This document shows positions 24,250-24,532 of a DNA stretch of 24,532 bases, piece after piece. The DNA comes from Bacteroidota bacterium. Lineage in GTDB: Bacteria > Bacteroidota > Ignavibacteria > Ignavibacteriales > Ignavibacteriaceae. The stretch is taken from contig JAEXTR010000251.1 of assembly GCA_023406915.1 (NCBI GenBank), positions 1 to 24,532 on the forward strand, read 5' to 3'. A program made the position numbers and the translations under genes. Below the pieces are notes generated by a model. That model searched no databases, was not told the origin of the DNA, and saw nothing but the letters and a program-made list of their open reading frames with translations. Each line of letters starts with the position of its first letter. Within the stretch, counting starts at the first letter, position 1.

Positions 24250-24532
24250 ATGCCTCTCGAACCGATCCTGAACCAGGACACCACCCTGCTGTTTGTTGCA
24301 CTGAATCCGGATGAATTTTCTGGCAAAACCGGTCATCATTTTGCCAGGAATGAAATCTTCTGGGACAGTCTGTTCTTCAGCGATCTGACGACCGAAGCGC
24401 ATGATATGAAAGAATATCTTTGCAATATGCATCTGGTTGAAACGATTGCGAAGATCAAAGGGAAACCTGCTGATGTGACTGTTTTCAAGGGAAGTGAGTA
24501 TAATGCTAATAATTGGGTGTACAGTATTGATT
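24250..24532 (+). CDS. Uracil-DNA glycosylase superfamily protein (Mug/TDG-like), 5' part
   Basis: The first 94 codons of a gene cut by the window edge. The segment LFVALNPDEFSGKTGHHFARNEIFWDSLFF resembles motif 1 of Mug/TDG-type uracil-DNA glycosylases (G-x-NP, then HFA, N and FW), which remove uracil or other damaged bases from mispairs in the cytoplasm. In the family the residue after NP is usually Gly and a catalytic Asn or Asp sits in this motif; here it reads NPDE. ATG 24250 is the only standard start after the in-frame stop at 24214-24216, though no clear ribosome-binding site precedes it. The C-terminal motif with the DNA-intercalating loop is not in the window, so activity cannot be judged. 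Confidence 0.7.
   Translation, partial: MPLEPILNQDTTLLFVALNPDEFSGKTGHHFARNEIFWDSLFFSDLTTEAHDMKEYLCNMHLVETIAKIKGKPADVTVFKGSEYNANNWVYSID

Noticed and set aside
24160..24432. 90-codon minus-strand frame at the right end
   Set aside because: It is antisense to the glycosylase-like gene, which has a recognisable motif and codon pattern; the antisense product has none.

Overview
The window looks like chromosomal DNA from a Bacteroidota/FCB-group bacterium, most likely near Ignavibacteria or Kapabacteria. Support comes from a secreted protein ending in a type IX secretion sorting domain of the YPNPFNPST class, several promoters of the Bacteroidota type (TTTG, about 20 bases, TAnnTTTG), a phosphate permease fused to a PhoU-like tail, and bacterial microcompartment (BMC) shell genes. 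The taxonomic placement is inference. I see no phage, insertion sequence, CRISPR array or integrase.

Left end (1-2501): a tRNA-Arg(CCG) on the minus strand; a 430-base gap holding a possible 48-residue minus-strand gene and a four-copy, 11-base-period repeat resembling a PHO box; an unrecognised 116-residue protein; and a two-gene minus-strand metal-transport cassette (CDF exporter plus a NicO/UreH-like membrane protein), both with histidine-rich metal loops.

2672-4155: two BMC-H shell genes in one minus-strand operon with a good promoter and no enzyme, aldehyde dehydrogenase or vertex gene beside them. The first is a near-canonical PduA/PduJ-type hexamer. The second carries a roughly 300-residue acidic Pro/Glu-rich tail with short repeated motifs and a C-terminal SAP/Rho-N-like helical domain. 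This is the most unusual system in the window.

4278-7917: a PiT-PhoU fusion phosphate transporter with its own terminator and an 11-base-period TGTTAAG repeat (PHO-box-like) upstream, then a WG-repeat secreted protein coupled to a UPF0316 membrane protein. 7985-10191: an S9 prolyl-oligopeptidase-family secreted peptidase, terminated by a hairpin and divergent from surE.

10192-13817: a tightly coupled plus-strand operon of surE, a membrane-anchored VWA/GATase-like protein and comF. 13932-20354, minus strand: PPK2 polyphosphate kinase, a 1432-residue cytoplasmic hybrid histidine kinase with six PAS domains and a GAF domain, and an overlapping receiver-kinase protein. Neither signalling protein has a DNA-binding output.

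20355-24532: a long AT-rich intergenic region with a perfect CRP-type palindrome, a 1093-residue surface protein of ten FN3 repeats with a type IX sorting domain and a strong terminator, and the start of a uracil-DNA-glycosylase-superfamily gene cut by the window edge. Phosphate-related functions (PiT-PhoU, PPK2, SurE, PHO-box-like repeats) recur but are not one operon.
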